This document shows, one piece after another, positions 8,169 to 18,288 of a stretch of 64,000 nt of DNA. The DNA is from Lachnospiraceae bacterium. Lineage in GTDB: Bacteria > Bacillota > Clostridia > Lachnospirales > Lachnospiraceae. Location of the stretch: the NCBI GenBank assembly GCA_017540265.1, contig JAFYBJ010000015.1, positions 1-64,000 of the forward strand, given 5' to 3'. Both the position numbers and the translations under genes were made by a program. Positions within the stretch are counted from its first letter, which is position 1. Each line of letters opens with the position of its first letter. A model generated the notes under the pieces. It saw only the letters and a program-made list of their open reading frames with translations, was not told the origin of the DNA and did not search any database.

Positions 8169-8231
8169 CTCCGCCTTCTCAGTAAAGGTCAGTTAATATA
8201 TCCTGCGGCATTTTGCCGCACACAAGGGAGC

Positions 8232-8260
8232 ATTATATCATCCTGCGCCCTCCTTGTCAA
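8232..8260 (-). promoter_or_regulatory. Consensus sigma-A promoter of rpsO
   Basis: TTGACA (8255-8260) and TATAAT (8232-8237), both perfect, are separated by 17 bases on the minus strand. The -35 lies 11 bases after the stop of the upstream NlpC/P60 gene. The predicted start near 8225 gives a leader of about 140 bases. Confidence 0.93.
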
Positions 8261-8271
8261 AACAAACTTTT

Positions 8272-9441
8272 TTAAGGCAGGTACGAACGCATTGCCGCAA
8301 CGGATCTGTAATTCAGCGTCGATATCTTTATACCTGTCTTTCTGTTGGATGCATGAACAACCTGTCCGTTTCCGATATACATCGCCACATGGTTTATCCT
8401 GCCGCCCTTTGCATAGAATACAAGGTCGCCGGGTCTTATATCCTTCTGTGTTACCTTCTTGCCCATCTTTGCCTGGGATGCTGCATGATGCGGCAGGCTC
8501 ACGCCGTACTTTTTGTATATCACCATGGTAAAGCCCGAGCAGTCGATACCCTTTGTGAGGGATGTACCGCCCCATACGTACGGATTACCGACAAACTGCT
8601 TCGCATACTGTACCATATCCACTCTTGTATTGGATACCCCGCCGCCGTAGAGCAGATCCTTCATGGTCACGGCAGTATCCAGCTTTTCCTCTATCGAAAC
8701 ATAATCCGAAGAGACATAAGCTATATCATCATCAAGTTCAAACTGTACCCATCCGTCGGCAAAGGATGTGACTAAAAGTTCTTCTCCCCTGGGAATAAGT
8801 GTTATCGTCGGCGCTTCGGTGTTAGGCTCTTCCCTGACTCTGAGGGAGGCCGTCCCCGTAACCGTAGCTATGGTCTTTATGCTCTCCCTTGCCTTTGCAA
8901 GAGCTGCAGTTCCCGTAAGCATGAATTCGGAAGAGCAGTACCCTTCCACCTTTCCGCTCTTTATGTGCAGCCATCCGCTTCCGTCATCTTCAAGTATCTC
9001 GCAGGCTGCTCCGTCCGACATCTTTCCCACAAGATCTCCGTTCCCGGGTTTCTGCCTGATATTTAAGTGATTGTCAACATTGGCAATACCTATATTCTTA
9101 TAGCCGTAAATACTTATCTCTTCTTCTATTGCCCCCGTCTTTGATATGACAGATTCTATATCTCCGGCTATTCCCGCAACAGGAAGCGCTTCTTCGCTTT
9201 CATAATAGGGTGCGGCTCCGACGGCCGCATTTCTGCTCATCGCCTTCACTATCGGCAGTTCCACGACTTCGGGTATCTCTTCTTCCGAAACAGAGGCAAA
9301 AGAAATACTTTCACCGGAAACCGAAGCTTCAGTATTTTTATTTTTAACACCGCCCCGTATGGCGGCAAACGGTACAAAGACTATCAGCGCAAGCGCCAGG
9401 GCAGCGGCTATCCCCGCGGCATATTTTTTTATTATTCGCAT
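8272..9441 (-). CDS. Secreted or membrane-anchored NlpC/P60 endopeptidase with SH3 domains
   Basis: 389 residues. An N-terminal hydrophobic helix (about 9-28) acts as signal or anchor. Two bacterial SH3 domains (about 120-172 and 190-250) should bind the cell wall. The C-terminal NlpC/P60 peptidase (about 275-389) has catalytic Cys301 (DCSGF), His351 (INHVAMYIG) and His363 (VVHASN). Such enzymes cut stem peptides, typically the D-Glu-to-diamino-acid bond, during wall remodelling. It follows the phosphate transporter gene by 28 bases. No terminator is obvious after it; the rpsO promoter begins immediately. Confidence 0.93.
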   Translation of the reverse strand: MRIIKKYAAGIAAALALALIVFVPFAAIRGGVKNKNTEASVSGESISFASVSEEEIPEVVELPIVKAMSRNAAVGAAPYYESEEALPVAGIAGDIESVISKTGAIEEEISIYGYKNIGIANVDNHLNIRQKPGNGDLVGKMSDGAACEILEDDGSGWLHIKSGKVEGYCSSEFMLTGTAALAKARESIKTIATVTGTASLRVREEPNTEAPTITLIPRGEELLVTSFADGWVQFELDDDIAYVSSDYVSIEEKLDTAVTMKDLLYGGGVSNTRVDMVQYAKQFVGNPYVWGGTSLTKGIDCSGFTMVIYKKYGVSLPHHAASQAKMGKKVTQKDIRPGDLVFYAKGGRINHVAMYIGNGQVVHASNRKTGIKISTLNYRSVAAMRSYLP

Positions 9442-9469
9442 ACTATTGATACCCTAAAACCTGAAAGTT

Positions 9470-11119
9470 TCAGATCGAATTATCCCTTTTTATCGTATAA
9501 ACAGCAATATTGAAGGCATGATCCCCCACCCTTTCAAGCGCGGTCGCCACATCCGAAAATATCATTCCGGCCTCGGGAGTGCACTCCTGTCTGGTAAGCC
9601 TGTCTATATGCTTTTGCTGTATTTCCTTCTCAAGATCGTCAACCGCATCTTCCATAACGCTAAATCTCTTGAGATCCTCTTCCGTGCCATGCCCCACTAT
9701 CACTTTTATGGTACTGGAAAGAAGGTCGTTTACCCGGTTTAAAAGCTCGGTCATTTCTTTTATTGCGGAATCGCTGAATGCTGCTCCGCCTGCCTTTCTT
9801 CTCTCTGCAAATTCCGCGATATTCTCGGCATGATCTCCTATACGCTCTATATCGTTTGCAACATGGAAAAGAGCACCTATGCCCTGAAGATCTTCGATAG
9901 GCAGGGGTGACTGGTTTATCTTTATCAGATAATTTGTTATGGAACGGTTCAGGAAATTGATATTCTCTTCAGTTTCCCTCACCTCTTTTATATCATTTTC
10001 ATCAAGGGTGATGAGGGCATTCATGGACCTGTTCAGATTGTCGCTTGAAAGATGAGCCATGCGTTCAAGCTCTTTCAGCGCATCGACAACAGCCGTTGAA
10101 GGATTAAAGATGACCTTGTCACCGATGTATTTGAGCTGGAAATTGTCACGATAGCCGACCTTCTCGTCCTTACCCGGAATTATCACATAAGTTAACTTTA
10201 CTATCATCGTAGAGAAAGGAAGTAAAAGTATAACCTGGAACACTTTTATAAGTGTATGGGCATTTGCGACGAACCTTCCGTCGTCTGCTGAAAACGAATG
10301 AATAAGCCCCGATACAGGCTCAAGTGCGATCATAAATATGATAAACATTATCACGGTACCGATGATATTGAACAGAAGATGGATGAGAGCCGCCCTCTTA
10401 GCTTCCTTCTTTCCTGCAAGAGAAGCCAAAAGCGCTGTAGTGCAGGCACCTATGTTACAGCCGAGTATGATGAACAGCGCTATGTCCGTACCGTAGGTTC
10501 CCGTAAAGAGCTGCTGCTTTGCCATAAGAAGAGTAAGCGAGACCGTAACAGACGAAGACTGTACCACTGCGGTGATGACAAGACCTGCAATAAGAGCGAT
10601 GACAGGACTGTCAAGACCCGCAAGGAAGCCCGTGATCTCGGGAGAATCCTTCATACTGCTCATGGCCGAGCTCATGGATGATATACCTAAGAAAAGCACA
10701 CCAAATCCCGCGAATATATCCGCGATGCGTTTTACTTTCTGACTCTTGGCCACCATTGAGACTACAACACCCGAAAGGAGTATGAAAGGAGCATATTCCG
10801 AGAGATTGAAGGAAACCAGCTGGCTGGTTACCGTGGTACCGATATTGGCACCGAATATCACTCCGGCCGCCTGATAAAGATTCATTAAACCCGAATTAAC
10901 GAAGCTGACCACCAAAGATGTGCAGGCTGAGGACGACTGCATTATCGCGGTAAATATCAGACCTACGAACATACCGCTCACGCGGTTTGATGTAAACACT
11001 TCAAGTATGCCTCTCAGTCTTGCACCTGCCGCCTTCTCTATGCCTTCACTCATAACCTCCATTCCCATAAGGAACAGACCGAGGCCTCCGCACAAGGCCA
11101 ACACTTCAGATAGTCCCAT
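9470..11119 (-). CDS. Na+/phosphate cotransporter family protein with PhoU-like tail
   Basis: 549 residues. Residues about 1-310 contain many membrane helices with the duplicated family motif QSSS (TAIMQSSSACTSLVV and TAVVQSSSVTVSLTL). Residues about 345-545 are a soluble two-part PhoU-like helical domain (HVANDIERIGDHAENI and ALERVGDHAFNIAVY). This NptA-like family imports phosphate with sodium, and the PhoU part probably controls flux. A promoter lies about 45 bases upstream. It is followed by the NlpC/P60 gene, possibly co-transcribed, with only a weak CTGAA/TTCAG hairpin between. The substrate is inferred from family. Confidence 0.93.
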   Translation of the reverse strand: MGLSEVLALCGGLGLFLMGMEVMSEGIEKAAGARLRGILEVFTSNRVSGMFVGLIFTAIMQSSSACTSLVVSFVNSGLMNLYQAAGVIFGANIGTTVTSQLVSFNLSEYAPFILLSGVVVSMVAKSQKVKRIADIFAGFGVLFLGISSMSSAMSSMKDSPEITGFLAGLDSPVIALIAGLVITAVVQSSSVTVSLTLLMAKQQLFTGTYGTDIALFIILGCNIGACTTALLASLAGKKEAKRAALIHLLFNIIGTVIMFIIFMIALEPVSGLIHSFSADDGRFVANAHTLIKVFQVILLLPFSTMIVKLTYVIIPGKDEKVGYRDNFQLKYIGDKVIFNPSTAVVDALKELERMAHLSSDNLNRSMNALITLDENDIKEVRETEENINFLNRSITNYLIKINQSPLPIEDLQGIGALFHVANDIERIGDHAENIAEFAERRKAGGAAFSDSAIKEMTELLNRVNDLLSSTIKVIVGHGTEEDLKRFSVMEDAVDDLEKEIQQKHIDRLTRQECTPEAGMIFSDVATALERVGDHAFNIAVYTIKRDNSI

Positions 11120-11163
11120 TATCCACCTCTGCTTTTATTTGATAAAAAACACGCACGGTAAAA

Positions 11164-11192
11164 ATTTTAAATGAAAACCATAAAACAGGCAA
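11164..11192 (-). promoter_or_regulatory. Probable promoter of the Na/Pi cotransporter gene
   Basis: TTGCCT (11187-11192) and TAAAAT (11164-11169) are 17 bases apart on the minus strand, in the only gap of this stretch. The match is 4/6 and 5/6. Confidence 0.5.
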
Positions 11193-11208
11193 GAGGAAAA
11201 CATCAGGT

Positions 11209-12192
11209 TTACATAAGTCTGTCAAGAAGATGTACCGGTGAGAATTCACCGTTATATGATACCGGGGTAAAGGGAGCCATAAGCTTTTCTGTAATCTCCC
11301 CGCTTATGTCATGCATATCATCAACACATATGATCTGTTCGGGGGTATAGAGTCTCATATCCTTAACCCTTTTATTATCGGTTAATAGTTTCTTTCCAAG
11401 CGCGACAGCCTCATAATACCTTAAAGACACACCTGTACTGTAAGAACCTGTTATATCGGCAATGACTGCCGAGCCGGCCTCTGCCGCGATCATATCCTCA
11501 TATTCCATCGGCTTATCATATGTTATGCCCGGGATGCGTTCTCCGTCTCCCTGCGTATAACATATACCCATCTTTACTTTTATTCCCGTTTCGCTTAAGT
11601 TTTTAAAAAGAGCTTCAGCCTTTTTTCGCCTTCCGCCATCCGATCCCCAGAAAAAGACACCATCATTTTTTCCTGTATCAGGTTCATCCCTGATATAGGG
11701 AATGGAAAAATAGCAGTCATTATATTCAAAGCCGTATCTTTCTGCATCATCTTTTGAAAAAGTAAACACCCTGTCAAAGCAGCCCGCTTTTACGGCATCA
11801 TGAGCATCCCTCCCGTAAAATGAATCACAGCCGTCAAGGAAATACAAAGCGGTCTTTACTCCGTATCTTTTCCTCCACATTAAAACAGATGACGGTTCAA
11901 AGTAAAGCATGGCCGCATTTGAAAAAAGAAGGGTGATATCGCTATTCCCCTTTTCTTTTGCCTTTATTATCTCATCTTCCGCAAAACGCGCTGTATTTTT
12001 CAAAAAAGATCTTAAGAAAAAAATACCGTTTTTATTAAAGATACGTCTCCTGAAAAAAGAATGAAATGTTAACGCCGCCCCCTTAAGCTCCGGCACCATA
12101 CCTGTAACAAGGGTATCGGTACGCTCTGCGGCATCTTTCATCAGATATGTAAAAAGCTCTTTCCCGGTAAAAACGATAAAGCTCACGATCAA
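11209..12192 (-). CDS. Glycosyltransferase-like protein at the end of the ribF operon
   Basis: About 327 residues. No signal peptide. The alternating core with ALYFLDGCDSFYG, VFTFSKDDAERYGF and a C-terminal segment SLRYYEAVALGKKLLTDN resembles GT-B glycosyltransferases that make cell-surface polysaccharide, in which the last segment would sit at the sugar-nucleotide site. This is recognised by pattern only. The start is uncertain: TTG at 12192 overlaps the ribF stop, and GTG at 12186 (MSFIVFTG) is the alternative; neither has a strong ribosome site, so translation is probably coupled to ribF. It is an unusual passenger at the end of a translation-factor operon. Confidence 0.6.
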   Translation of the reverse strand: MIVSFIVFTGKELFTYLMKDAAERTDTLVTGMVPELKGAALTFHSFFRRRIFNKNGIFFLRSFLKNTARFAEDEIIKAKEKGNSDITLLFSNAAMLYFEPSSVLMWRKRYGVKTALYFLDGCDSFYGRDAHDAVKAGCFDRVFTFSKDDAERYGFEYNDCYFSIPYIRDEPDTGKNDGVFFWGSDGGRRKKAEALFKNLSETGIKVKMGICYTQGDGERIPGITYDKPMEYEDMIAAEAGSAVIADITGSYSTGVSLRYYEAVALGKKLLTDNKRVKDMRLYTPEQIICVDDMHDISGEITEKLMAPFTPVSYNGEFSPVHLLDRLM

Positions 12193-13130
12193 AGAAACCC
12201 CTTTGACTTAAAATATTCAAGCCCGCTCTCGCGGTCCTTCTGCATTGTCTCCTTAAGTGCCTCCAGGGAAGGAAAACGCATCTCCCTGCGTTTAAAATCA
12301 AGAAACTCCACTTTCGCTTCCCTGCCGTAAAGTTCCTGTGATACGCCGTAAAGATAAGTCTCTATATTGATCTCTTCATCATCCTTAACGGTAGGCTTCA
12401 TGCCTATATTACTTATCCCCGGTACCGGCCCGTCTATTCCGTCTATCTCCATGATCGAATAGTATACTCCAAAGGGCGGAAGGAGCTTTCCCTCATCGGG
12501 ATAAATATTTGCCGTAGGCATGCCTATGGTACGCCCAAGCTGTCTTCCGTGCTTTATTATGCCGGAAAATCTTAAGGGCCGGCCCAGAAGAGCATTTACT
12601 TCACTTATATTGCCTTCTTTTATAAGCGCTCTTATCCTGGTGGAACTTATGATATTCCCAAACATCCTTACCTTTTCTATCTCAAGTGTCTCGTAACCAA
12701 GCCCGCTTTTCATCGCATTTAAAAGCGCGAAATTTCCGCTTCCCCTGGCACCGAAAGACAGATCCGTCCCTGCGACTATAAGCCTCGCATTCATCCTTTC
12801 ACAAAGGAATTCCCTGATAAAGCGTTCGGGCTCCACCGCAGCGGTTACGGGATTCATCGGATATTCGACAAGCACCTCTATCCCTGCTTCTTCAAGCAGT
12901 TCACGTTTTTCATTTTTTGTGATGATGCCCTTATTTTCCTCAAAGCCGAAGAATACTGCGGGAGGAGGATCAAAAGTAAATACTACCGGCACTAAGCCAT
13001 CTTCTTTACCCGCCAAGGTGAGCTTCTCTATAATTTTCCTGTGACCAAGGTGAAGTCCGTCAAACTTCCCTATGCCTATGGCAGAAGGTCCTTCTATATA
13101 CAGTTTTTCAAGATCATGTATTATCTTCAT
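12189..13130 (-). CDS. ribF: Bifunctional riboflavin kinase / FAD synthetase
   Basis: 313 residues, full length. The N-terminal FAD synthetase half (about 15-180) has the nucleotidyltransferase motifs GKFDGLHLGHRKII and ISSTRIR. The C-terminal riboflavin kinase half (about 185-310) has GRTIGMPTANIYP and the FLDFKRREMRFPSLEAL region. It makes FMN and then FAD. The start overlaps the truB stop by 4 bases, indicating coupled translation; truB-ribF is a conserved pair. Confidence 0.97.
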   Translation of the reverse strand: MKIIHDLEKLYIEGPSAIGIGKFDGLHLGHRKIIEKLTLAGKEDGLVPVVFTFDPPPAVFFGFEENKGIITKNEKRELLEEAGIEVLVEYPMNPVTAAVEPERFIREFLCERMNARLIVAGTDLSFGARGSGNFALLNAMKSGLGYETLEIEKVRMFGNIISSTRIRALIKEGNISEVNALLGRPLRFSGIIKHGRQLGRTIGMPTANIYPDEGKLLPPFGVYYSIMEIDGIDGPVPGISNIGMKPTVKDDEEINIETYLYGVSQELYGREAKVEFLDFKRREMRFPSLEALKETMQKDRESGLEYFKSKGFL

Positions 13131-14029
13131 AAAAACATCTTTAAAGGCTTAAACGCCTTTCTTTCCCCGTCGTAAACATAAAGAGCCTTAAACTCTCCTG
13201 AGGCATCATATACCTTTATGCGGCCTTTAAAAACACTGCTGTCTTCTGTATACTCAAGATCCTCTTTTGAGAGTATGTTCCCGTTAAAGAGAAATCTTTC
13301 CGATCCGCTTTTTACTTTTGCGGAAGGGATATTGGGAAAACAGCTGTCCGTCCCTGCGATCAGTTCCCCTGCCCTGCCCGCGCGTGCATAGCTTTCTAAC
13401 TCCGAAAGGGTATGTGCATCGGATGCAAAGAAGGGTCCGCTCCTTGTTCTTTTTAAATGCTGCATTGCCGCGCCGCAGCCAAGCATCTTTCCTATATCCC
13501 TGCACAGGCTCCTTATATAAGTGCCTCTTCCGCAATCTATCGTCATCGTGACAAGAGGAAGATCTATGCTCTCTATCCTGATCTCATTTATCTTTACTTT
13601 CCTTGCGGGAAGATCCATGACCTCACCCTTTCTTGCAAGTTCATAAAGGCGCTTCCCGTCTTTTTTTATGGCAGAATACATGGGAGGCACCTGATCATAA
13701 TCACCGGTAAAGGATAAAACAGCCTTTTCGACCTCTTCATTTCTGCATTCCACGGGGCTTTCCTTTAATATCATTCCCCCCATGTCCTCTGTATCGGTCT
13801 CTACTCCAAGCCGCATGAGACATTCGTAGGTTTTAGTCTTATCCGTAAGCTCTTCTGCCAGCTTTGTTGCATTACCCAAAACAACCGGAAGCACTCCCTC
13901 TGCATCGGGGTCGAGCGTTCCGGTATGTCCTATCTTTTTCATATGAAGGATACCCCTTAATTTTGCTATAACATCAAAGGATGTAAAGCCGGGCTCCTTA
14001 TAAACATTTATTATTCCGTTGTATATCAT
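13127..14029 (-). CDS. truB: tRNA pseudouridine-55 synthase TruB
   Basis: 300 residues. The N-terminal motif GILHMKKIGHTGTLDPDAEGVLP carries the catalytic Asp (in LDPDA) and the family KxGH pattern; VPPMYSAIKKDGKRLYELARKG and CGRGTYIRSL are further conserved TruB segments. It isomerises U55 in the T loop of tRNAs. It overlaps nrnA and ribF by 4 bases each. Confidence 0.97.
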   Translation of the reverse strand: MIYNGIINVYKEPGFTSFDVIAKLRGILHMKKIGHTGTLDPDAEGVLPVVLGNATKLAEELTDKTKTYECLMRLGVETDTEDMGGMILKESPVECRNEEVEKAVLSFTGDYDQVPPMYSAIKKDGKRLYELARKGEVMDLPARKVKINEIRIESIDLPLVTMTIDCGRGTYIRSLCRDIGKMLGCGAAMQHLKRTRSGPFFASDAHTLSELESYARAGRAGELIAGTDSCFPNIPSAKVKSGSERFLFNGNILSKEDLEYTEDSSVFKGRIKVYDASGEFKALYVYDGERKAFKPLKMFL

Positions 14030-14982
14030 ACAAGCTGTTTTTGTGTCTCCGTAAGCAGCATATAAGTGAAATCTTCCATCGCTCCCTTGTATTCGCAGCC
14101 GGCAGCCCTCACATGTCCGCCGCCGTTAAAACTCTCCGCCACCTTTGCTACATTAACAAGATCTGAGGATGCGCGCAGGCTGGCCTTCATTATGCCCGGG
14201 AATTTCTCATATATGAATATGGCACATTCCACTCCCTGTATATTTCTCAACATGTTCACGGCACCGTCCGTATCATCTTTTGTGGCACCGATGGCATCCA
14301 TGAATCTTTTATCCGCAGTTCCGACTATCACCCTGTTGTCCAGATATCTTTTTGAAGAGAGCATGATCTCCGCCTGGAATCTGCTCTGCTTAAAGGTCTT
14401 AACATAATAGCTCTCATCTATGAGCTTGGGAAAATCAAAACCGTAGGCCATAAGCTCTCCCGCTTTTTTCATGGTCTCCGGAGATGTGTTTGAAAATCTG
14501 AATATCCCCGTATCATGCGCCATTCCCATATAAATAAGCTCCGCTATATCCGTATCGATATAAGACTTATCCATAAGATCATACAATACTTCTGCACAGG
14601 AACTGACTGAAGGGATCACATGATTGACCATGCCTGTGCCTTCCTTATTGCTTATGTGATGATCTATATTGACAGTCTTCTTTGCCGCGTCAGCATATTT
14701 TTCCGCATCGCCCGTACGGCCCTTATTTGTATCGCACACAATGAAAACATCAAAAGGCTCCCTCTTCGGGAAGTTCGTTATGATCTCATTTCTCGCGGGT
14801 ATATTATCAAAAAGACGTCCCGGGGTTTCCAGGAAAACCTCCACCGCCGCCTCCGGCATCACCTTTTTTAAATAGAGCATAAGAGAAAGACAGGAACCTA
14901 TACAGTCCCCGTCCGGTTTGATATGACCGCTTATACCTATGCTTTTCGCACCTTTAAGTTCAAAAAGGAGATCCGTGATCAT
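14026..14982 (-). CDS. nrnA: NrnA-type DHH/DHHA1 nanoRNase / pAp phosphatase
   Basis: 318 residues from ATG 14982 (MITDLLFELKG), chosen because GAGAGG precedes it and it lies one base after the rbfA stop; a longer frame to 15036 would run back into rbfA. The DHH phosphoesterase domain has HIKPDGDCIGSCL, VCDTNKGRTGD and NIDHHISN (metal-binding DHH), followed by a DHHA1 domain ending in FNGGGHVRAAGCEYKG. NrnA degrades 2-5 nt RNAs and 3'-phosphoadenosine-5'-phosphate. Its place between rbfA and truB is common in Firmicutes. Confidence 0.95.
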   Translation of the reverse strand: MITDLLFELKGAKSIGISGHIKPDGDCIGSCLSLMLYLKKVMPEAAVEVFLETPGRLFDNIPARNEIITNFPKREPFDVFIVCDTNKGRTGDAEKYADAAKKTVNIDHHISNKEGTGMVNHVIPSVSSCAEVLYDLMDKSYIDTDIAELIYMGMAHDTGIFRFSNTSPETMKKAGELMAYGFDFPKLIDESYYVKTFKQSRFQAEIMLSSKRYLDNRVIVGTADKRFMDAIGATKDDTDGAVNMLRNIQGVECAIFIYEKFPGIMKASLRASSDLVNVAKVAESFNGGGHVRAAGCEYKGAMEDFTYMLLTETQKQLV

Positions 14983-14983
14983 A

Positions 14984-15367
14984 TCATTCGCCTCTCTTTT
15001 CCTTAAGCTTTTTATCTTCCTCCGATACCCTGTCAATTACCTGCGCCATATGATTGCCGTAGGCGATGGAATGATCTGCATAAAACTTTAACTCCGGTGT
15101 GATCCTTAAATTCAGCTCTGAAGCAAGCTGTCTTCTTAAGAACCCCTCCGCACTCTTAAGTCCCTCAAGCGCTTCCTTTTCCTCTTCTTCACCGCAAAGG
15201 AAACTAACCCACACCTTGCAGGTTTTAAGATCCGGCGCCACAACTGCATCAGTAACCGAGGAAAAGGGAGGGATCCTTGGATCCTTAAGCTCTCCCCTTA
15301 TTGCCTCTGCCAGGACCTTCATGACTTCTGAATTGATCCTTGTGTTTTTTACACTGTCTTTTCTCAT
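14984..15367 (-). CDS. rbfA: Ribosome-binding factor A
   Basis: 127 residues. Conserved RbfA features are the N-terminal RINSEVMKVLAEAIRGELKDPRI, the central CKVWVSFLCG strand and the C-terminal LRITPELKFYADHSIAYG. It binds immature 30S subunits and helps 16S 5'-end maturation. It starts 5 bases after infB in the nusA-infB operon. Confidence 0.97.
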   Translation of the reverse strand: MRKDSVKNTRINSEVMKVLAEAIRGELKDPRIPPFSSVTDAVVAPDLKTCKVWVSFLCGEEEEKEALEGLKSAEGFLRRQLASELNLRITPELKFYADHSIAYGNHMAQVIDRVSEEDKKLKEKRGE

Positions 15368-15372
15368 CCGGT

Positions 15373-18288
15373 TTATTCCCTGGGTACTTCAACCATTATA
15401 TAAGCTTCAACTATATCAAGCTCCTGCATGCCGTCAAAGCCGTCAAAGACAAGACCGCACTCGAAGCCTTCCTTTACTTCCTTTACATCATCCTTGAAAC
15501 GCTTTAAGGATGCAAGCGCTCCTTCGAATATCTGCTCGCCCTCCCTGCTGATACGGACCTTGCAGTCTCTTACCAGCTTTCCGTCCAGGACGAAAGCACC
15601 GGCGATATTTCCTATTGCAGATGCCTTGAATATCTGTCTTACCTCGGCATGTCCTATTACCTTTTCCTCGTATACAGGTTCAAGCATGCCCTTCATTGCC
15701 GATTCCACATCCTCTATCGCCTGATAGATGACATTGTAAAGCCTTATGTCCACGCCTTCTCTCTCGGCAGTCTGCTTCGCAACCGCATCGGGCCTTACAT
15801 CAAAACCGATGATGATGGCATTGGACGCACTGGCAAGAACCACATCGGATTCGTTGATGGCACCCACGCCCCCGTGGATCACCTTAACAATGATCTCTTC
15901 ATTTGAAAGCTTTTCAAGAGACTGCTTTACGGCTTCCACAGAACCCTGTACATCTGCCTTTACTATAAGATCCAGTTCCTTGAGATTTCCTTCTTTGATC
16001 TTATCAAAGAGATCATCAAGACTCATCTTTGTCTTGGTATCAGCGATAAGCTTTTCCTTATTCTGCGCTATGAACGTGGCAGCAAAACTCTTTGCCTCTT
16101 TTTCGTTCTGGTGGCAGATGAATATCTCTCCCGCACCGGGAACATCATTAAGACCGAGTATCTCCACGGGCATTGAAGGGCCTGCTTCCCTGACACGGTT
16201 TCCCTTATCATCTATCATCGCACGGACTTTTCCGTGTGATGAACCGGCGGAAACAAAATCTCCCACCTTAAGCGTCCCCTTCTGCACAAGCACTGTTGCC
16301 ACAGGGCCTCTTCCCTTATCAAGCTCGGCCTCTATCACAAGACCTCTTGCCTTACGTTTGGGATTTGCCTTAAGCTCCATCACATCAGCGGTAAGAAGTA
16401 TCATCTCAAGAAGCTTGTCTATGCCCTCGCCTGACTTTGCGGACACCGGAACAAATACTGTTGAACCGCCCCAGTCCTCGCTGACAAGCTCATATTCCGT
16501 AAGTTCCTGTTTTACCCTGTCTATATTGGCACCGGGCTTGTCTATCTTGTTTACGGCAACAATAAGCTCTATGCCTGCTGCCTTTGCATGATTTATAGCC
16601 TCGACTGTCTGGGGCATCACGCCATCATCGGCTGCCACCACTAAGACTGCTATATCGGTGGAATTCGCGCCTCTCATACGCATTGCCGTAAATGCCTCGT
16701 GTCCGGGTGTATCAAGGAAGGTAATGATCCTGTCCTCAACCTTGACCGTATAAGCACCTATCTTCTGGGTGATACCACCGGCCTCATGCTCTATGACATT
16801 TGTCTTCCTTATGGCATCAAGAAGGGAAGTCTTACCATGATCAACGTGACCCATTACGCATATAACGGGAGGACGTGAAACAAGGGTCTTCTCATCTTCC
16901 TCATCCTCTTTTAAGAGTTCTGCGATGACATCGACCTTTTCTTCCTTCTCGCACATTATCTCATAATCAAGCGCGATCTCTTCAGCCTTCTCAAAGCTGA
17001 TCTCCTGATTGACCGTCACCATCTCACCCTGCATAAAAAGCTTCTTTACGATCTCTGCAGGCTGCACGCGCATACGCTCGGCAAATGCCTTTATGGTCAC
17101 TGTCTCCGGAAGCTTTATGACTTTTATATCGTCATTATGTTCTTCCTGCTTCTTTGCAACGGGCTTTATGAAATGACCTGCGGAATTGCCGCGACTGCGA
17201 ACCTTTTCCTCATCATCAAAGCGGTCTCTCTTATCCCTGTCTTTTTCCTTGTCTGCATGTCTGCTCCGCCTGTTATTCTCGGCAGGTAACGGAGCAGCAG
17301 GCGCCGCACTTCCGGGTCTTCCACCCTGGAAAGGACGTCCTCCTCCCTGGCCGTAAGGACGGGACTGTCCGCCCTGATAGGAATTATTCCTTCCTCCCTG
17401 TCCCTGATAGGAAGGCCTTGAACCGAAGGAATTCTGTGAACCCTGATTTCTGTTATTTGAATACGCACCCCTGGAAGCACCACCCTGATAGGAAGGCTTC
17501 TGTGAATAAGATCCGTTTCCCTGTCTCTGATCTCTCTTTTCAAAATTCCTGGGCTGTGCCGCAGCATTGTCATTGTATCTTTCCCTGCCGGAAGGTGCCT
17601 GTTCCCTGGAAACCTGAGGCTTTCTTTCCTGGGGTGCTGCCTTTGCTTCCTCTACAGGAGCTTTAGCCTGCACCTCGGTTGCAGCAGGCTCTGTCTTTTC
17701 CTGTTTTACCGGTTCTTTAACAGGGGCAGTCTCTTCCTGAGCTTTAACTGTTTCCGGCTCTGCCTGAGCTTCTAAAACATCTCTTTTTGCCGCCATTCCT
17801 GCCCTGTCTATCAGATTTTCCCTGGGCTTTATAGGGCCTCTCTGGATGCTGTTATCGGGCTTTGAGGGGAAGCCGGGCTGTCTTGAGCCCTGAGGCGCAT
17901 AGGAATTCCTGTTTCCGTTTCCTCCGACAATGATTATCTTTTTCTTCTTTACCGGAGCAGCCTGGTTATCGGATCCCTTTACCTGCTTCTGCTCCAGAGG
18001 TTTCTGATTTTTAACGGGAGTTTCCTTCTCCGCGGAGACATTACTCTCCTTCTTTTCCTCAAAATTCTTTTCGGGAGCGGGAGCAGACTCTGTGACATTT
18101 CCCTGTGAAAAACCTGCCTGTCTTAACAGCGGAGCGATAAGAACAGCTTCTTCATCGGAAATATTGCTGGAGGCAGTCTTGCCTGCAACACCCTTATCCT
18201 CAAGGAATTTGATCACATCCTTGTTTGAAGGAGAGTTTCCCGACTTATCCGTCCATTCCTTTGAAAAACTACTTATCCTTTTTGCCAT
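15373..18288 (-). CDS. infB: Translation initiation factor IF-2 with long disordered RGG-like N-terminus
   Basis: 971 residues. Residues about 1-60 contain a helical IF2-N-like segment, 65-230 are charged and Ala/Pro/Glu rich, and 230-345 are strongly Gly/Arg/Gln/Tyr/Asn rich with repeated SYQGG-type units. A second IF2-N segment (about 392-445) precedes the GTPase: GHVDHGKT at 480-487, DTPGH and NKID are intact, followed by domains II to IV. IF-2 delivers initiator tRNA to the 30S subunit. It overlaps the L7Ae-like gene by 20 bases, with GGGAGG as ribosome site. The low-complexity block is the odd part. Confidence 0.98.
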   Translation of the reverse strand: MAKRISSFSKEWTDKSGNSPSNKDVIKFLEDKGVAGKTASSNISDEEAVLIAPLLRQAGFSQGNVTESAPAPEKNFEEKKESNVSAEKETPVKNQKPLEQKQVKGSDNQAAPVKKKKIIIVGGNGNRNSYAPQGSRQPGFPSKPDNSIQRGPIKPRENLIDRAGMAAKRDVLEAQAEPETVKAQEETAPVKEPVKQEKTEPAATEVQAKAPVEEAKAAPQERKPQVSREQAPSGRERYNDNAAAQPRNFEKRDQRQGNGSYSQKPSYQGGASRGAYSNNRNQGSQNSFGSRPSYQGQGGRNNSYQGGQSRPYGQGGGRPFQGGRPGSAAPAAPLPAENNRRSRHADKEKDRDKRDRFDDEEKVRSRGNSAGHFIKPVAKKQEEHNDDIKVIKLPETVTIKAFAERMRVQPAEIVKKLFMQGEMVTVNQEISFEKAEEIALDYEIMCEKEEKVDVIAELLKEDEEDEKTLVSRPPVICVMGHVDHGKTSLLDAIRKTNVIEHEAGGITQKIGAYTVKVEDRIITFLDTPGHEAFTAMRMRGANSTDIAVLVVAADDGVMPQTVEAINHAKAAGIELIVAVNKIDKPGANIDRVKQELTEYELVSEDWGGSTVFVPVSAKSGEGIDKLLEMILLTADVMELKANPKRKARGLVIEAELDKGRGPVATVLVQKGTLKVGDFVSAGSSHGKVRAMIDDKGNRVREAGPSMPVEILGLNDVPGAGEIFICHQNEKEAKSFAATFIAQNKEKLIADTKTKMSLDDLFDKIKEGNLKELDLIVKADVQGSVEAVKQSLEKLSNEEIIVKVIHGGVGAINESDVVLASASNAIIIGFDVRPDAVAKQTAEREGVDIRLYNVIYQAIEDVESAMKGMLEPVYEEKVIGHAEVRQIFKASAIGNIAGAFVLDGKLVRDCKVRISREGEQIFEGALASLKRFKDDVKEVKEGFECGLVFDGFDGMQELDIVEAYIMVEVPRE

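Noticed and set aside
15746..16591. A 281-codon plus-strand frame opposite infB
   Set aside because: It mirrors the codon pattern of IF-2 and has no supporting promoter or ribosome site.
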